From NCBI GenBank assembly GCA_023014365.1, contig JAEBUN010000059.1, positions 62,001-126,000 on the forward strand: a stretch of 64,000 nt of DNA. Direction: 5' to 3'. The translations under genes and the position numbers were made by a program. The notes under the pieces were generated by a model. That model did no database searches, was not told the DNA's origin, and worked only from the letters and a program-made list of their open reading frames with translations. Positions 44,320-55,500 of the stretch are shown one piece after another; the stretch's first letter is position 1; every line of letters starts with the position of its first letter. This DNA comes from Lepiota brunneoincarnata (lineage: Eukaryota; Basidiomycota; Agaricomycetes; Agaricales; Agaricaceae).

Positions 44320-47300
44320 GAACAAGTGTCCCTGGGACCTCATGGCCTGGGTTAAGCAGCACAAGTTACCGGCCTGTGACGCAATTCAGCATGATAGTGT
44401 GCCATATCATGACATGGATTCCCTTTGGGATACCCTCCACAGTACCTACAATGTGGCCAGAGGCCGCATTGTAGATCCCTCTATATTGGACACCCTCTCT
44501 GCTTGTGCAGAGAGGGTGTGGTACCCCTTCTCGATTTTGGAGCTTGAAGACGCCTTGCATTCTTGCACGAAGTCCACCCCTGGTGAAAAGGTAGAAACTT
44601 TCATAGGTTTTAATATAGATAGTGGGCTTGTTTTCACTAAGCTTAGCTGCAATTCAATAAGCTTAAGCTAATACAAGTGGAATGAGATAGATAATGAACA
44701 GTTTCGTCTTTTAGGGTGTTCTGGGGGTGCGTTCTGACAGCGAAATTCAAGAGAGTAGTGTTTTTAGAGGTTAACAAACAGCTGTTGAAGTTATCTTAGC
44801 CGTACAGTGCAACAATGAAAGGACAATCCCTGTCAATTCAAAGCGCGGGGTCTCTGGTCTCTGGTCTCTGGTCTCTGAACTCTGGTCTCTGTCTCTGTCT
44901 CTGTCTCTAGCACTCTGGAACTCTAAACTCTGAACTCTGGTCTCTGTCTCTGTCTCTGGGTTGGTCAACGACCAAAGAAATCACACTTAACGACGCACAC
45001 TAAATAGCCTTCTGAAACTGTTCTTGATCATGGCTCGCAGACTTGCATGTGGAAGCGGGGGTGAGACCTCTTGCTTCTCCACGAACAAGTGCGACCGTAT
45101 TTATATTGTTTAGATACATATGAGAGATAGTAAATATGAAATAGAAAACAATAAGCTTAATTGTTACAGGCACTGTAGAACATTTTGGAAGGTTTGGCAG
45201 CATTTCTACCTCACCCTGGGTTATGGGTTTTTCTCTGATTAACGAATGGCAATCCAGCCAGATGTGTTCCATGCTCGTCTGCATTATTCTGCGTCCACGC
45301 AAGTGCGTTAAGTTTCCGGATCAATTATGATCAGAATGTATAGCGGATGGACAATCCCTTGATCCGTTGTAATTAATCTCAGTTAAGCAGTATGCCAAAG
45401 TGCTGGGACCCACAAAGCACTTGTTAGGAGTCTTTGATATTTCTAGGGTTTTGGGCATCGGGTATTGCCTCCCAAATGTTGGACGTTCTGTTCCATGGTC
45501 CAGTCATCATTATTGAACTCGCTATAGACATAATATGCCTGTGACAGCCGCTAGGTACATTCTTTTATGCTCAAACGCATTCGGGTTCATCAGAAAACTG
45601 CTCGTAAGGTCCCTTGATGCGACTGGGGTATACTCAATAGGCTATGTAGAGTCCTGAATCCCTCTGGAGAGCATTCTGATAGCTTGGTTCACTAAGCTTA
45701 GTGATAATGAACTGGTTTGAACACATCTGAGGCTTGAGTATCCTCAATTCGGTCAAACTGGCTACTACCGGATATAGTACCAATCCTCTATAGAGTTCTT
45801 TAATGATATAGCCAATGATTCTATGTAGAGAATTGTTCCAGAGTACGGAATTCATGTATAGGTGTGAAATCGGTGTATCACCGGGCCCAACCATGTTATG
45901 TGGTTGTACCTGAAGGACATCATGGCAGACCAGACGTCATGCTGCGTGTTCATTGATCTTGCCAATGCCTGCCTTACGGCAGGACATTGGCCTGATTATT
46001 TCAAAGAGTCCAACTCGGTGGTCATACCTAAGCTGGGGAAGCCTTCTGACTCTATGCCCAAGGCCTTCTGGCTGATCATGCTACTGAACACATTGGACAA
46101 ACTTGTGGAGAAAATGATCTCCAACCACCTCCAGTTTGACTGCGTCAAGTGGGGGGTGTTTTATCCCAACCAGGTAGGCAGTATTTGCCAGAAGTCCATG
46201 GAGGATGCTGGGTTGATCCTCACCCATCTCGTTCATGTGGGGTGGGCTTGAGGCCTACAGATGAGTGTTGTTGCTTTTGACATCGCTCAGTTCTTCCCCT
46301 CGCTGAATCATGATATGATTCTAGCAGTGCTTTTGCAGTCGGGGTTCACGCCAGAGTTGGTGTGATTCTTTGGCTCCTACTTGGTTGGGAGGTCTACCAC
46401 TTACTTGTGGAATTCCTTCAGGTCAGACCCCAGGCAGGCGGATGTGGGTGTGGGGCAGGGCTCTGCTCTGTTGCCAGTCTTATCTGCCTTGTATCTCGCC
46501 CCCCTGGTTTATCTTAATTACCAGAGGACCACCAGCCTCAGTGTCAACATGCTTTCATATGTCGACAATGGGACTCTCATAGTCCAGACCAAGTCATGGG
46601 AGGACAATGTTTTGGCCCTGCAGGCAGCTTACTGCTGTGTGCATGGGCTCTTTGACTCTTTTGGCCTCACACTTGAGCATACCAAGTCTGAGGTGTTCCA
46701 CTTCTCTCACAACCCGAGGGATGCCAACCTGCCCATTGACCTGGGCTTTCATCCATACATGGGGGATACCCCTTTGAGGCCCAAGCTGTTTTGGTGGTAC
46801 TTGGGTTTCTATTTTGATCATGCCCTCACCTTTTGCAAGCACGTACATTACTATTCTACCAAGGCATTCTCCACAGTTGGCATGATGGGGATGCTTGGCA
46901 ATTCAACCTGGGGGCTGCTTCCTGACCAGAAACACTTCCTCTACCAGTCCTGTGTGGTTCCCATTGCCACGTATGGCTTCCGTATGTGGTATCACGAGGG
47001 TTTCTGTAATAAGGGAATCCTCAAGATGTTTAACTCCATGCAGTGACAAGCCGCTAATTGGATTATCGGTGCATTTCATACATCTCCCACTGGGGGAGCA
47101 GAGGCCCTTGTGGACCTTCTGCCCTTTCAGTTGCATCTCAAGAAGTTGGCTTCCCAGACAATATTTAGGGTTGCCACTCTTGCGGCAAATCATCTGCTTC
47201 AGCCCTTGCTGGGCCATGAGTTCAGGGGGAGCTCCCCAGAGCACCCTTGTTCTATTTCCTCTCTCGCCCTGGGGCTTCAGCCCAAGGTGAAGAGTGCTCT

Positions 47301-48372
47301 TATGGAGGTACAGGATGTGCTTCCTCAGCTTACTGAGCTGTTCTCTCCATTTGCGGATGAGAACAGGCCTAGTCTCAGACTTTTGGACTGCTTCTTGGAG
47401 CAGATCAAATTTAGGCTCTACACCATTGATCCAGAGGGGGATTCGAAGCAATGGCATCTTGACAGACTGCACACCTCCATTTGGAGGGTGCAGGCCAACC
47501 TGTCATCTGCCTGCATAGCAGCTGGTGCCCACTGGCTGCCATGCGGGAGGCTGCAGGCCATTTCAGCGGCTTGCGTGTTTGCAGGTGGGCACTTGGTCAG
47601 GCAGGCTGCGGGGAGGGTTCTGCTTGCTGATGCAGAACTCCACTCCATCTGGTTGGGAGTAGGCATGGTCCTGGACCATGCTGAAACTGACCACATCTTT
47701 ATCTACACCAGCTCCATGGGCTCTGTCCACAGAGCTGTGAATCCTTCTGTACATGCTGGCTAGGCTCACTCCCTGGAGGTGTGTTGGTCTCTGGATTGCT
47801 GGTTGTCTGCCAAGGCCCAGTGGACCATCACTTTCTGGCAGGTGCCTTCAGGCTCTGTTGCAGAGCTCCACTCTGACACCATTGCAATGGTGAAGGAGCT
47901 CCATGTATCGCTGGGCATTCACCCGGTGACTACTATTGACTCCCTCTGGGCTGAGGTCATGAGGGGGTACGTTGACGAGTGGGTGAACATGTTTTGCTCA
48001 CCCTTGTATTGGGGTAGGAACTTCCTCCCCCTACTGGACTCCCTTGGGAAGCCTCTACAACCCTCATACCTCTCCAGGGGTACTTGGCTCTGAGAAATTG
48101 GTCCTCAGATGTCTGTTGCTGGTACAGTGTGGGCAGCCCGCACTATACTCGGTCATGCCCCTATTGGGGAGTACTGCACTAGATTCCACCCCCAGGAGGA
48201 TCACTCCTGCCCTTGTGGGTTGCAGCTTGAAACCCACACTCACATTCTCACTTCTTGTCCAAAGTATACACGGCGTGGCAGTTTACCCTACAACCTCAAT
48301 GCCCTTCTGGGCTTTCTGGAGCGCAATCCCTCTGCATTTGCATTCCTATCCTGGCCCCAAGGGGTGGGATAA
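44320..48372 (+). pseudogene. LINE-A3 ORF2: RT, RNase H-like, zinc motif, split by X2
   Basis: From NKCPWDLMAWVKQ to STPG, then after X2 GPNHVMWLYLKD..., VVIPKLGKPSDSMPKAF, FDIAQFFPSLNHD, YVDNGT (second Asp of YVDD to Asn), IFIYTSSMGS and HPQEDHSCPCGLQLETHTH. Stops: TGA near 46249, TGA near 46363, TGA near 47043, TAG near 47761, TGA 48091. Frame end TGA 48370. Confidence 0.8.
44584..45880 (-). repeat. Element X2 (reverse orientation)
   Basis: Second copy of element X. On the + strand it begins TGAAAAGGTAG and ends GGTGTATCA; the 4-bp duplication is CTGG (44580-44583)/CCGG (45881-45884). It matches X1 along its whole length. It interrupts LINE-A3 RT at PG/GPNHV. The frame corresponding to ATG 23533 of X1 is still open (about 94 codons); the other is cut short. 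Confidence 0.8.
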
Positions 48373-48646
48373 CTGGGGAGGGCCTTCAGGTTAATCCCCC
48401 CTCGCAGGCTTCAGTCTCAAGGAGTCTACAGTTATTCACCGGCTGCTTTCGGGTGGTCTGAAGTGATTTACTGCAAACCGACACATTACCCTGATAAGGG
48501 GGGGACCCGATGCTCTTAGAGCCTTTGTCTGTGAGGTGTAGGGATTTGCAGGGAATTGACCCCTACCCCCTTCAGGGGGGGGACCTGTTGGCCCTATCCA
48601 CCCCTTGTCTGTTGCGCCCTGGTTCCTGCTGGGGTAGTGAGCTCTT

Positions 48647-50040
48647 TTTTGTTTTTTTGTTTTTTTTAAATCTCCAATTTATAATGCAGGCCATATAGGG
48701 AGGCCACGTGCAGCTACTAACTATGGTACAACCGACTGAGCCATACACTACAGGGTATCTGTACATACAACGCATGACCACAGATGCAGGCATGCATTTC
48801 CCCATGCCCAGGACAAAGCCGCCCTGAACAAATGGAGGCAGGAAGACAGCTACCACCCAGTGTGTGGTGCGAGAACCAAACCGAAGCAAGGTCCCCCCCC
48901 TTATTGGAGGTTAGGGGTCAATTCCCTCATAAATCCCTACACACCACCTGAAGGTGGCGGGGGAATAACCAATGCCCCAGCCCGGACCCAACTGGGTGCT
49001 AGGCAGAGCCACTAGCCAATACCCCCTGGAGGGGGCCCTGCCCTCTCAGCAAATGTGAACACGGTTGGCAATGCCTCGAGGAAAGCGATGAGGGCCTTGA
49101 CCGTAGCCGGGACCCCTGCCATGGAGTGCCTAGGGCAACTCTGGAATACATGCTCATGAGTCTCCTCCCAAAACCCGCAGTGACAGGAATAGTCTTCCTG
49201 TGGGAAGAAGTGCCACTGATAGCTCCCTTTTAGCACGTGATTAAGAATAGCACGTGTCATCCAGGCCATCACAGACACCAAGTGAGCATGTGGGATCCAG
49301 GCCCCACTGTGGAGATACGTGGGCTGCAGGGGATGGTCATCGTCCCTGGTGAGCTGGAGGAAACCATGCCCACAATGGTCAGGATCCTGGAACAAATCAA
49401 TCCAGTGGTCCTGACACAAACATACTTCCTCCTTGTGGAGGTAGTCAAGCAAGGCCTGGGGACAAGCCCCTACCCCAACAGGAGGCAATGATCGAGCAAA
49501 GTCGTGCACCTGAGTATGGAAAGGCCACTTTGCATGCAAAGGGACCTCCCAAAAATGGACTGAGCAGGCCAGACCCCCAGCAAACCACTTGGCGAGAAGG
49601 CGACAAACCACCAAGGAATGACCCTGGGTGGAGTGCACCGAAGGATCCACTGCCTGCCTGGCTGTGGCCATCAAGTTGGTGAACAGAACGAGATAGGCGG
49701 CACCCTCAACAGAAACTGCCTTGGACACTGCCAGCCAGATGGCAAAAAGCTTGGCCTCGGGAGCCATAATCCTCTCCCCTAGAAGCCGGACCACATGGAT
49801 GCAGTCCAGCCCCCGGAAAACCTGAGCAGCTGAAACCACCTGGTGGACCCAGCAGGGTGGCAGACTTGTGTCCATTGTCACCACCAGAACCCCCAGATCA
49901 GCCTGTGACTGGGCAAGAACCCAGTTGAGAGCTGTGACGTGGGCTGTAAGGGCATCCTCCACCCCCCGGTTGTATGAGTGGAAGTGGACCCGACCCAGGT
50001 ACACATCCAAGAGGCGATGCCCTGGCCAGGCCTCCGGCAT
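48647..50040 (-). mobile_element. LINE-B3: truncated LINE-B in the LINE-A3 3' UTR
   Basis: A T-rich run (48647-48667, with two G interruptions) marks the 3' end. The exact 15-bp TSD is GGGTAGTGAGCTCTT (48632-48646 and 50041-50055). Confidence 0.93.
49012..50040 (-). pseudogene. LINE-B3 ORF2 C-terminus, uninterrupted
   Basis: Open from the truncation point to TAG 49012 with no stop. RNase H-like part: VVTMDTSLPP, APEAKLFAIWL and LFTNLMATARQ (Asn for the usual Asp). Zinc motif FFPQEDYSCHCGFWEETHEH. Non-functional only because it lacks the endonuclease and RT. Confidence 0.8.
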
Positions 50041-50226
50041 GGGTAGTGAGCTCTTCACCCATGTGCACTTCTTTACAGAGTGTAGCCTTTCAAGCCAGTG
50101 GGGCTTTCTCCCCTATCTTAGTTGGTAGTTATACCATGTATTAGTTGCTTTATTGTAGCTAGTGCACACAGACTGCGTTCGAGCACCATGTTATAAATTG
50201 TTGATTTAAAAAAAAAAAAAAAAAAA

Positions 50227-50606
50227 GGACTTAGAGGATGGGACTGTCACTGTAGGCTGTGAACCTGAGGGGAAGAACCAGGAAGCCCAGTCCTGGATCA
50301 TGTTAAGATCTGCCATGGAGGCAACTGGGTTGGTTGCAAGAGAGATGCCATCATATGCCAGGGAGGTGGACGTGATGTTGAGATTCAACCTCACATTGGA
50401 CAGGGTGCGGTTAGCTCCTGCAATGACCTGAGACAAATCCTTGATTGGAGGCTGAGGCCCAATGAACAGGATGATGATCTGGCGCCTTGTGGGGCCAGAG
50501 GTTGTATTGTGTGGCCTCTTCTGGGGCCTCCCAGCAGAAGGGGTTGGAGATCCTCGACCAACCATGTGGAGGATGTCCACAGGGGATAGGTGGGGGAAGG
50601 CCCTTG
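50227..50606 (-). pseudogene. LINE-A4 ORF1, most C-terminal piece
   Basis: Reverse strand: AFPHLSPVDILHMVGRGSP, ILFIGPQPPIKDLSQVIAG, MADLNMIQDWAS, then VPSSKSF at the junction with poly(A). Open throughout. It matches LINE-A1 ORF1 in 9680-10740. Confidence 0.75.
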
Positions 50607-51257
50607 TGTTAGAGCCGGTGCGGGTCGGGACCGAAGCGGAGGGTCGGGGTGGTATCCTTGGTATAAGGTAACCGGGGGACAGGGCGAAGTCAGTACGTAG
50701 ACTTCGGGACCGAGGCGGAGTACGTCGGGTGGGGGGTTGGACTTGCGGCCTCAGCTTATGTGCTGTGCCCTCCTACTGTCCTAGTCCGTATTTCAGGAAG
50801 TCGGAGCCAAAGCGGAGCGAGGCAGAAGAGAGGAGAGGATATGGAACAGGGAGCTGGTCCGCTGCTCGATTCGATTATCAGACTGAGGAGTACAAGCCAA
50901 GTACCTACGGTATATATACTACTGGCCTTACGAACTATGACTCGTACTGACTACGTGCGGAGTGAAGCGGAGACCCATATGGTTACAAACGGATTACAAA
51001 CGAAATGGAGACCGGTACGGGTATGGAGACTGGTAACGTATCTTGACTACGGACGGGAAATGGAGACGGGGAAATAGAGACAGCGAGGTTCAGGTGACCA
51101 CGGCACGTGTGGAGGTGGTCGCGTGATCGGGGCAGTGGGTTGCGGTCGGAGTGAGTCGGGGCCGAGTCGGAGGGCAGAGGGTTGTTGTGTGGAACACACG
51201 TGGAGTCGAGAAGCCGAAGTTTAAGTGATTAGACTTATAGTTGGCATGGATATGACA
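50607..51257 (-). repeat. Gypsy-2 3' LTR
   Basis: On the + strand TGTTAGAGCC...GGATATGACA; in element orientation TG...CA. A TATATATA motif lies near 50909. Same length as the 5' LTR. Confidence 0.95.
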
Positions 51258-51270
51258 GTGCCCCCCCTTT
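51258..51270 (-). promoter_or_regulatory. Gypsy-2 polypurine tract
   Basis: In element orientation AAAGGGGGGGCAC directly precedes the LTR start TGTCATATCC. A G-run at this place primes plus-strand DNA synthesis in LTR retrotransposons. Confidence 0.75.
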
Positions 51271-51332
51271 AGGGCCGAGCCTCGAGGCCCTAGGCGGTCC
51301 AGACCGGGTCCATCGGAAGACATCCGCCCGAG

Positions 51333-51340
51333 TATAAAAA
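51333..51340 (+). promoter_or_regulatory. TATA box of the antisense gene in Gypsy-2
   Basis: TATAAAAA on the + strand, 50 bases before ATG 51390, in GC-rich surroundings and with CCACC just before the ATG. It points the same way as the spliced gene and opposite to gag-pol. Confidence 0.6.
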
Positions 51341-51389
51341 CCGGCGAACTGGTTCGGTCCGGAAATACACAACTTGACCTCCTACCACC

Positions 51390-52475
51390 ATGAGCAGCCA
51401 ATCGTCTTGACAACCAACCACGGCGGAGCGCAAGGCGCAGTTACTGAGGGAAAAGGCGGAGCAGGAGGAGCGGATGCGGCTGGAGATCGAGAGGTTGGAA
51501 GAGGAGGAATGGCGAGAGGAGGAACGGCGATTGGCGGTAGAGCGCCAAGAGGAAGAACGGCGACGGATGATTGAACTGCGTCAACGGCAAGCGGAGGAGC
51601 GGGCAAGGGAGCGACGGGCGGAAGAGATCAGGCGACAGCAAGAGGAAGCTGCTGAGGACGAACGTTGGGCGATCCGGGCCCGACTCGTCGCGATGACTAC
51701 GACGGCTTCATCCAGCCGCCTGCCGGAGCAGCCTATGGAAGTCGACCATGAAGAGTCCGACCCGAATTACACGGGCGATGACGCGGCGAGGGACGAAGAG
51801 GAGGAGGAGGAGGAGGACTCCAAAGGTTCGGAGGTAAAGGGAAAGGGAAAAGGAAAGGCGAGGGCGGCCCCGCGGCGGGGCAACAAACACGTATTCGGAG
51901 GCGATAACCCGTGCTGGAGATGTCAGCGGGATGAGGTCCGGTGCGAGATTGCCGGCGGGTAAGTAAATACAAGAGTTCCTACGATGATAATTGCTGACAA
52001 AGGCCCCAGCAACACTAGGAGTTGCCGACGGTGTAGCAAAATGAAGAAACGATGCGGGGGTCAAGAAGAGACGGAGCCGAGCGGAGCCGGAGGTTTGTCG
52101 GGCCAGCAATTCGAAGGTGAGTAAGGAATCCTGTATTATGATGGACGCCAATTGATGGACCTTGTAGAGTTGAAACGGCTCATCGAAGAAAGGCACCAGG
52201 AGACCGTCAAGAAAATCTACATCCTGGAGGTGCGAATTGAGCGGTCCATCGCTCGGTTGGGGGAAAAGGTCGACAAGATGGGGTCGCTTGCTGGCCGCTA
52301 CGAGCAACTACGGCGTTGGGAGGCTCAGGTGGACGGAAATTGGTCGAGTGGAAATTTTTCGGAGACGGAGGGTTCGGAGGGGAGTGTCGGGCCCGCTTCG
52401 GAGGAGGAGGTGCAGGATTTGATGGAAGAAGTGAATGGGTCGCCCGGGCTCTCTGGAGACGACACCGATAGGTAG
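51390..52475 (+). CDS. Three-exon antisense gene inside Gypsy-2: coiled-coil/Zn2Cys6-like protein
   Basis: Exons 51390-51958, 52010-52116 and 52168-52475 give exactly 328 codons including TAG. Introns of 51 bp: GTAAGT...CCCCAG (with GCTGAC branch-like motif) and GTGAGT...TTGTAG. The N-terminus (about 20-100) is a long Glu/Arg-rich coiled coil; an acidic stretch and a KGKGKGKA basic patch follow; then C175-WR-C178-X6-C185-X9-C195-RR-C198-SKMKKR-C205, which fits the Zn(II)2Cys6 spacing, with intron 1 splitting the two halves; the C-terminus is a second coiled coil (LKRLIEERHQETVKK) and acidic tail. In-frame TGA at codon 7 (51408-51410) is either a mutation (CGA to TGA) or means translation starts at ATG 51474. 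It could be a DNA-binding regulator; the function is unknown. It converges with pol, whose stop is 70 bases away. Confidence 0.75.
51959..52009 (+). other. Intron 1 of the antisense gene
   Basis: GTAAGT...CCCCAG, 51 bp, with GCTGAC about 12 bases before the acceptor. Using the nearer AG at 52001-52002 would give an early TAG; using 52008-52009 keeps the frame and yields SCRRCSKMKKRC. Confidence 0.75.
52117..52167 (+). other. Intron 2 of the antisense gene
   Basis: GTGAGT...TTGTAG, 51 bp. Splicing joins GGLSGQQFE to ELKRLIEERHQ in frame. Confidence 0.75.
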
Positions 52476-52544
52476 TTGTACGGGGTTGTTTTTTTGGTTT
52501 GTTTAATACATGGTTGTTTCTTGGTGCGATGTGTGGTCAGTAAC

Positions 52545-55500
52545 TCAAAGTGAGTGAAGAGGACCAGGCTTTGCAGGGTAAGAGGAATGAAAAGCCTCTA
52601 CGAGATCTATAGCATGTTCAAGCTTGGTGGCTGGCAACCACGAGGACTCTTCTTCAGTGTCTTCATAACCTAACCAGATGACTTTATAGAGGAGCTTGCA
52701 CGCACGGCGCCGATCGATCTTAGAGTCGACGATGCGGGCAATCTCGTATTCTGGTTCACCGTCAATGGAAACCGGTGCGGGCGGCGGATCCGATCGGGCG
52801 GGTATGGTGTTAGGTGTGGCTGGTTCGAGCATGGAAACATGGAAGACTGGGTGTACTCCACGCATGGAGTCGGGAAGTCGGAGTGTAAGGGAGTGAGTAC
52901 CTGCTTGTGCAATGATCTCATAAGGCCCAAGGTACTTTTCGGAGAGTTTTTTGGAGGGACGGGTGGTGCGGAAGAATTGGGCTTTCACGAATACCTTTTG
53001 TCCAACCTTGAAGTCCGGGGCGGGGAGTCGGCGGGCGTCGGCGGAGGTCTGATAACGTTGCTGGGCTAGCGCTATTTCGGACTTCAAGGTGGTGTGTAGG
53101 TCGTCGAGGTCAACAGCAAAATGGCGGGCCCGAGCGGAGGCGAGATCGCGTTCAGGATGAACTGTGATGTTCGGATGGTATCCTTTATTAGCGAAGAACG
53201 GGGAGATACCGGTGGTGGCACTAGGAGCGTTGTTGTAAGCGAACTCGGCTAGTGGTAGTAATTCGGACCAATTGTCCTGTTGGTAGTTACAGTAGACCCG
53301 AAGATATTGTTCGAGGGTCTGGTTGGTGCGTTCCGTCTGTCCGTCGCCTTCTGGATGGTAGCCCGAAGTGAAATGTAACTTCATATCGAGGGCTTGTCCC
53401 AATGAGCGGAAGAAGTGGGAGACGAATTCGGAGCTGCGGTCGGAGGTAACATGTTCGGGTACGCCGTGCTTGGAGAAGACGTGGAGGACAAATAGGCGGG
53501 CGAGGTCGGAGGAGGTGACGGTATCATAAGTCGGGATGAAGAGGGATTGCTTGGTGAGTCTGTCAACGATTACTAGGATGGCGTCGTAGCCGGAGGAGGC
53601 GGGGAGTTTTTCGATGAAGTCCATGGAGATTGAATTCCAAGGGCGTTCGGGAATGGGGAGTTGTTTGAGGAGACCGTAGGGACGGTGGCGCTGGGGTTTA
53701 GACCTCATACAGGTGACACAAGACTTACAGAAATCCTTGACGAAGGTGCGGACACTAGGCCAGGTGTATTCGCGCCGGATGAGTTCTAGCGTTTTGTTCT
53801 GACCGAAGTGTCCGGCTAGGACATGATCATGCTTGTACTGGAGGACCCGAAGTCGGAGATTGTCGGCGTCAGGGACGTAGATTCTGTCGTCTAGTAGGAG
53901 GAAACCTTTATCATTAACTGACCAACGGCCTTCTGGGCTAGCAAGGTGGGCGGAAGCGGTCGGATCCGCTGGTAGGGCGGCGAGGATATCGCGGTGTAGC
54001 TGGTCGAGATCCATGACTACAGCTGCGCGAAGGGAAGGGGCGTAAAGAGTGGTGGCACGGACGGAGGCCGCGAGTTGTTCATGAGTGAACACAGGCCGGA
54101 AGTTGTGCGGGTTGACCGATGCATAGTCGCTATTCCCCCCTTTAGGGTAGACGTCCCACCGTCTAGTTAGGGCGTCAGGCTTGGTACCGAGGCGGCCGGG
54201 TCGGAAACGGATGACGAGGTGGAACTGGGATAGGAACTCGGACCAACGGGCTTGGCGGCGAGTGAGGATTTTGGTGGTGCAGAAGTATTCAAGGTTTTTG
54301 TGGTCGGTGACTACATCAATAGTAAGAGGGGCACCCTCAAGATAGTGCCGCCAGATACGAAAAGCCTCGAATATCGCCAGGAGTTCCTTGTCGTGGGTGT
54401 CATAATTAAGTTCGGCCGGGTTAAAGGTGCGGGAATGGAATGCAACGGGGTGAACCTCTCCATCATCGGTGATGATAGAGAGGATAGCCGCAAGGGCGTA
54501 GTCGGAGGCGTCGGTCTCGACAATGATCTGAGCATCGGGGGCCCAAGAAGTGAGGACGGGGGCGGATATGAATGCTTCTTTCAGGGAACTGAAGGATTCG
54601 CAGCATTCGTCGGTGAAATTCCATTTCACATCTTTGCGGGTGAGGCGGGTGAGCGGAACGACGATGTCGGAGTAACCGTGAATGAAGCGACGGTAGAAAT
54701 TGGCGAAACCTAAGAAGGACTGGATGTCCTTGACTTTCTTAGGTTCAGGCCACTCCTGGATGGTCTTGACCTTGGATTGGTCCATTCGGAGACCGTCGGG
54801 GGAAAGAATGTAGCCGAGGTATTCCACTGTGTCAGAGTGGAATTGGCATTTGTCGGGGCGGGCGTATAGGCCGTGTTGTCGGAGCCGCTTGAGGACCTCC
54901 TTGACTTGGTCACGATGGATACTATGATTGTCGGAGTATATCAGAATGTCGTCAAGGTAAATAGTAACGCAGACGTCGAGCATGTCCTTGAATATATCGT
55001 TCATGAACCGCTGGAAGGTGGCGGGGGCATTGGTGAGGCCGAAAGGCATAACCATCCATTCGAAGGAGCCGTAGCGGGTCCGAAAGGCGGTCTTCCATTC
55101 GTCGCCGTCAGCAACGTGGACTAGATGGTAAGCGTGACGGAGGTCGATTTTGGTATATACGCGAGCTTTGCGAGGGGAGTCTAAGAGGTCGGAGATGAGC
55201 GGAAGGGGGTAGCGATCCTTCTTGGTAATACGGTTGAGACCTCTAAAATCAACACATAAACGGAGGGAGCCGTCCTTTTTCTTGACGAAGAGGACCGGGG
55301 CTCCATGAGGAGAAGTGGAGGGGCGAATGAAGCCAATAGATAAATGTTCGTCAATGAAATCACGTAGAGCTCCAAGCTCTGATTGTGAAAGGGAGTAAAT
55401 GGTACCGACCGGAGGCTGACCGCCATCCTCTAGGTTAATCTGGAGGTCGTAAGGGCGGTGTGGAGCGAGTGTGTCAGCACGCGATTTACTGAAAACATCG

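Larger units (their letters stand above)
44320..50226 (+). mobile_element. LINE-A3: LINE-A copy, 5' truncated, with X2 and LINE-B3
   Basis: Begins directly after the LINE-A2 poly(A) in the middle of ORF2 (NKCPWDLMAWVKQ) and ends with its own poly(A) (50208-50226). X2 interrupts at 44584-45880 and LINE-B3 at 48647-50040. Its own TSD was not found. Confidence 0.8.

Noticed and set aside
44771..45302. Arg/Asp/Glu-rich frames in X2
   Set aside because: They are translations of the GACAGA-type repeat, not evidence for a protein.
51708..52307. A 199-codon open frame on the reverse strand between Gypsy-2 pol and its 3' LTR
   Set aside because: It lies opposite the spliced antisense gene, is Leu/Pro/Arg-rich without motifs, and is explained by the codon composition of the other strand.
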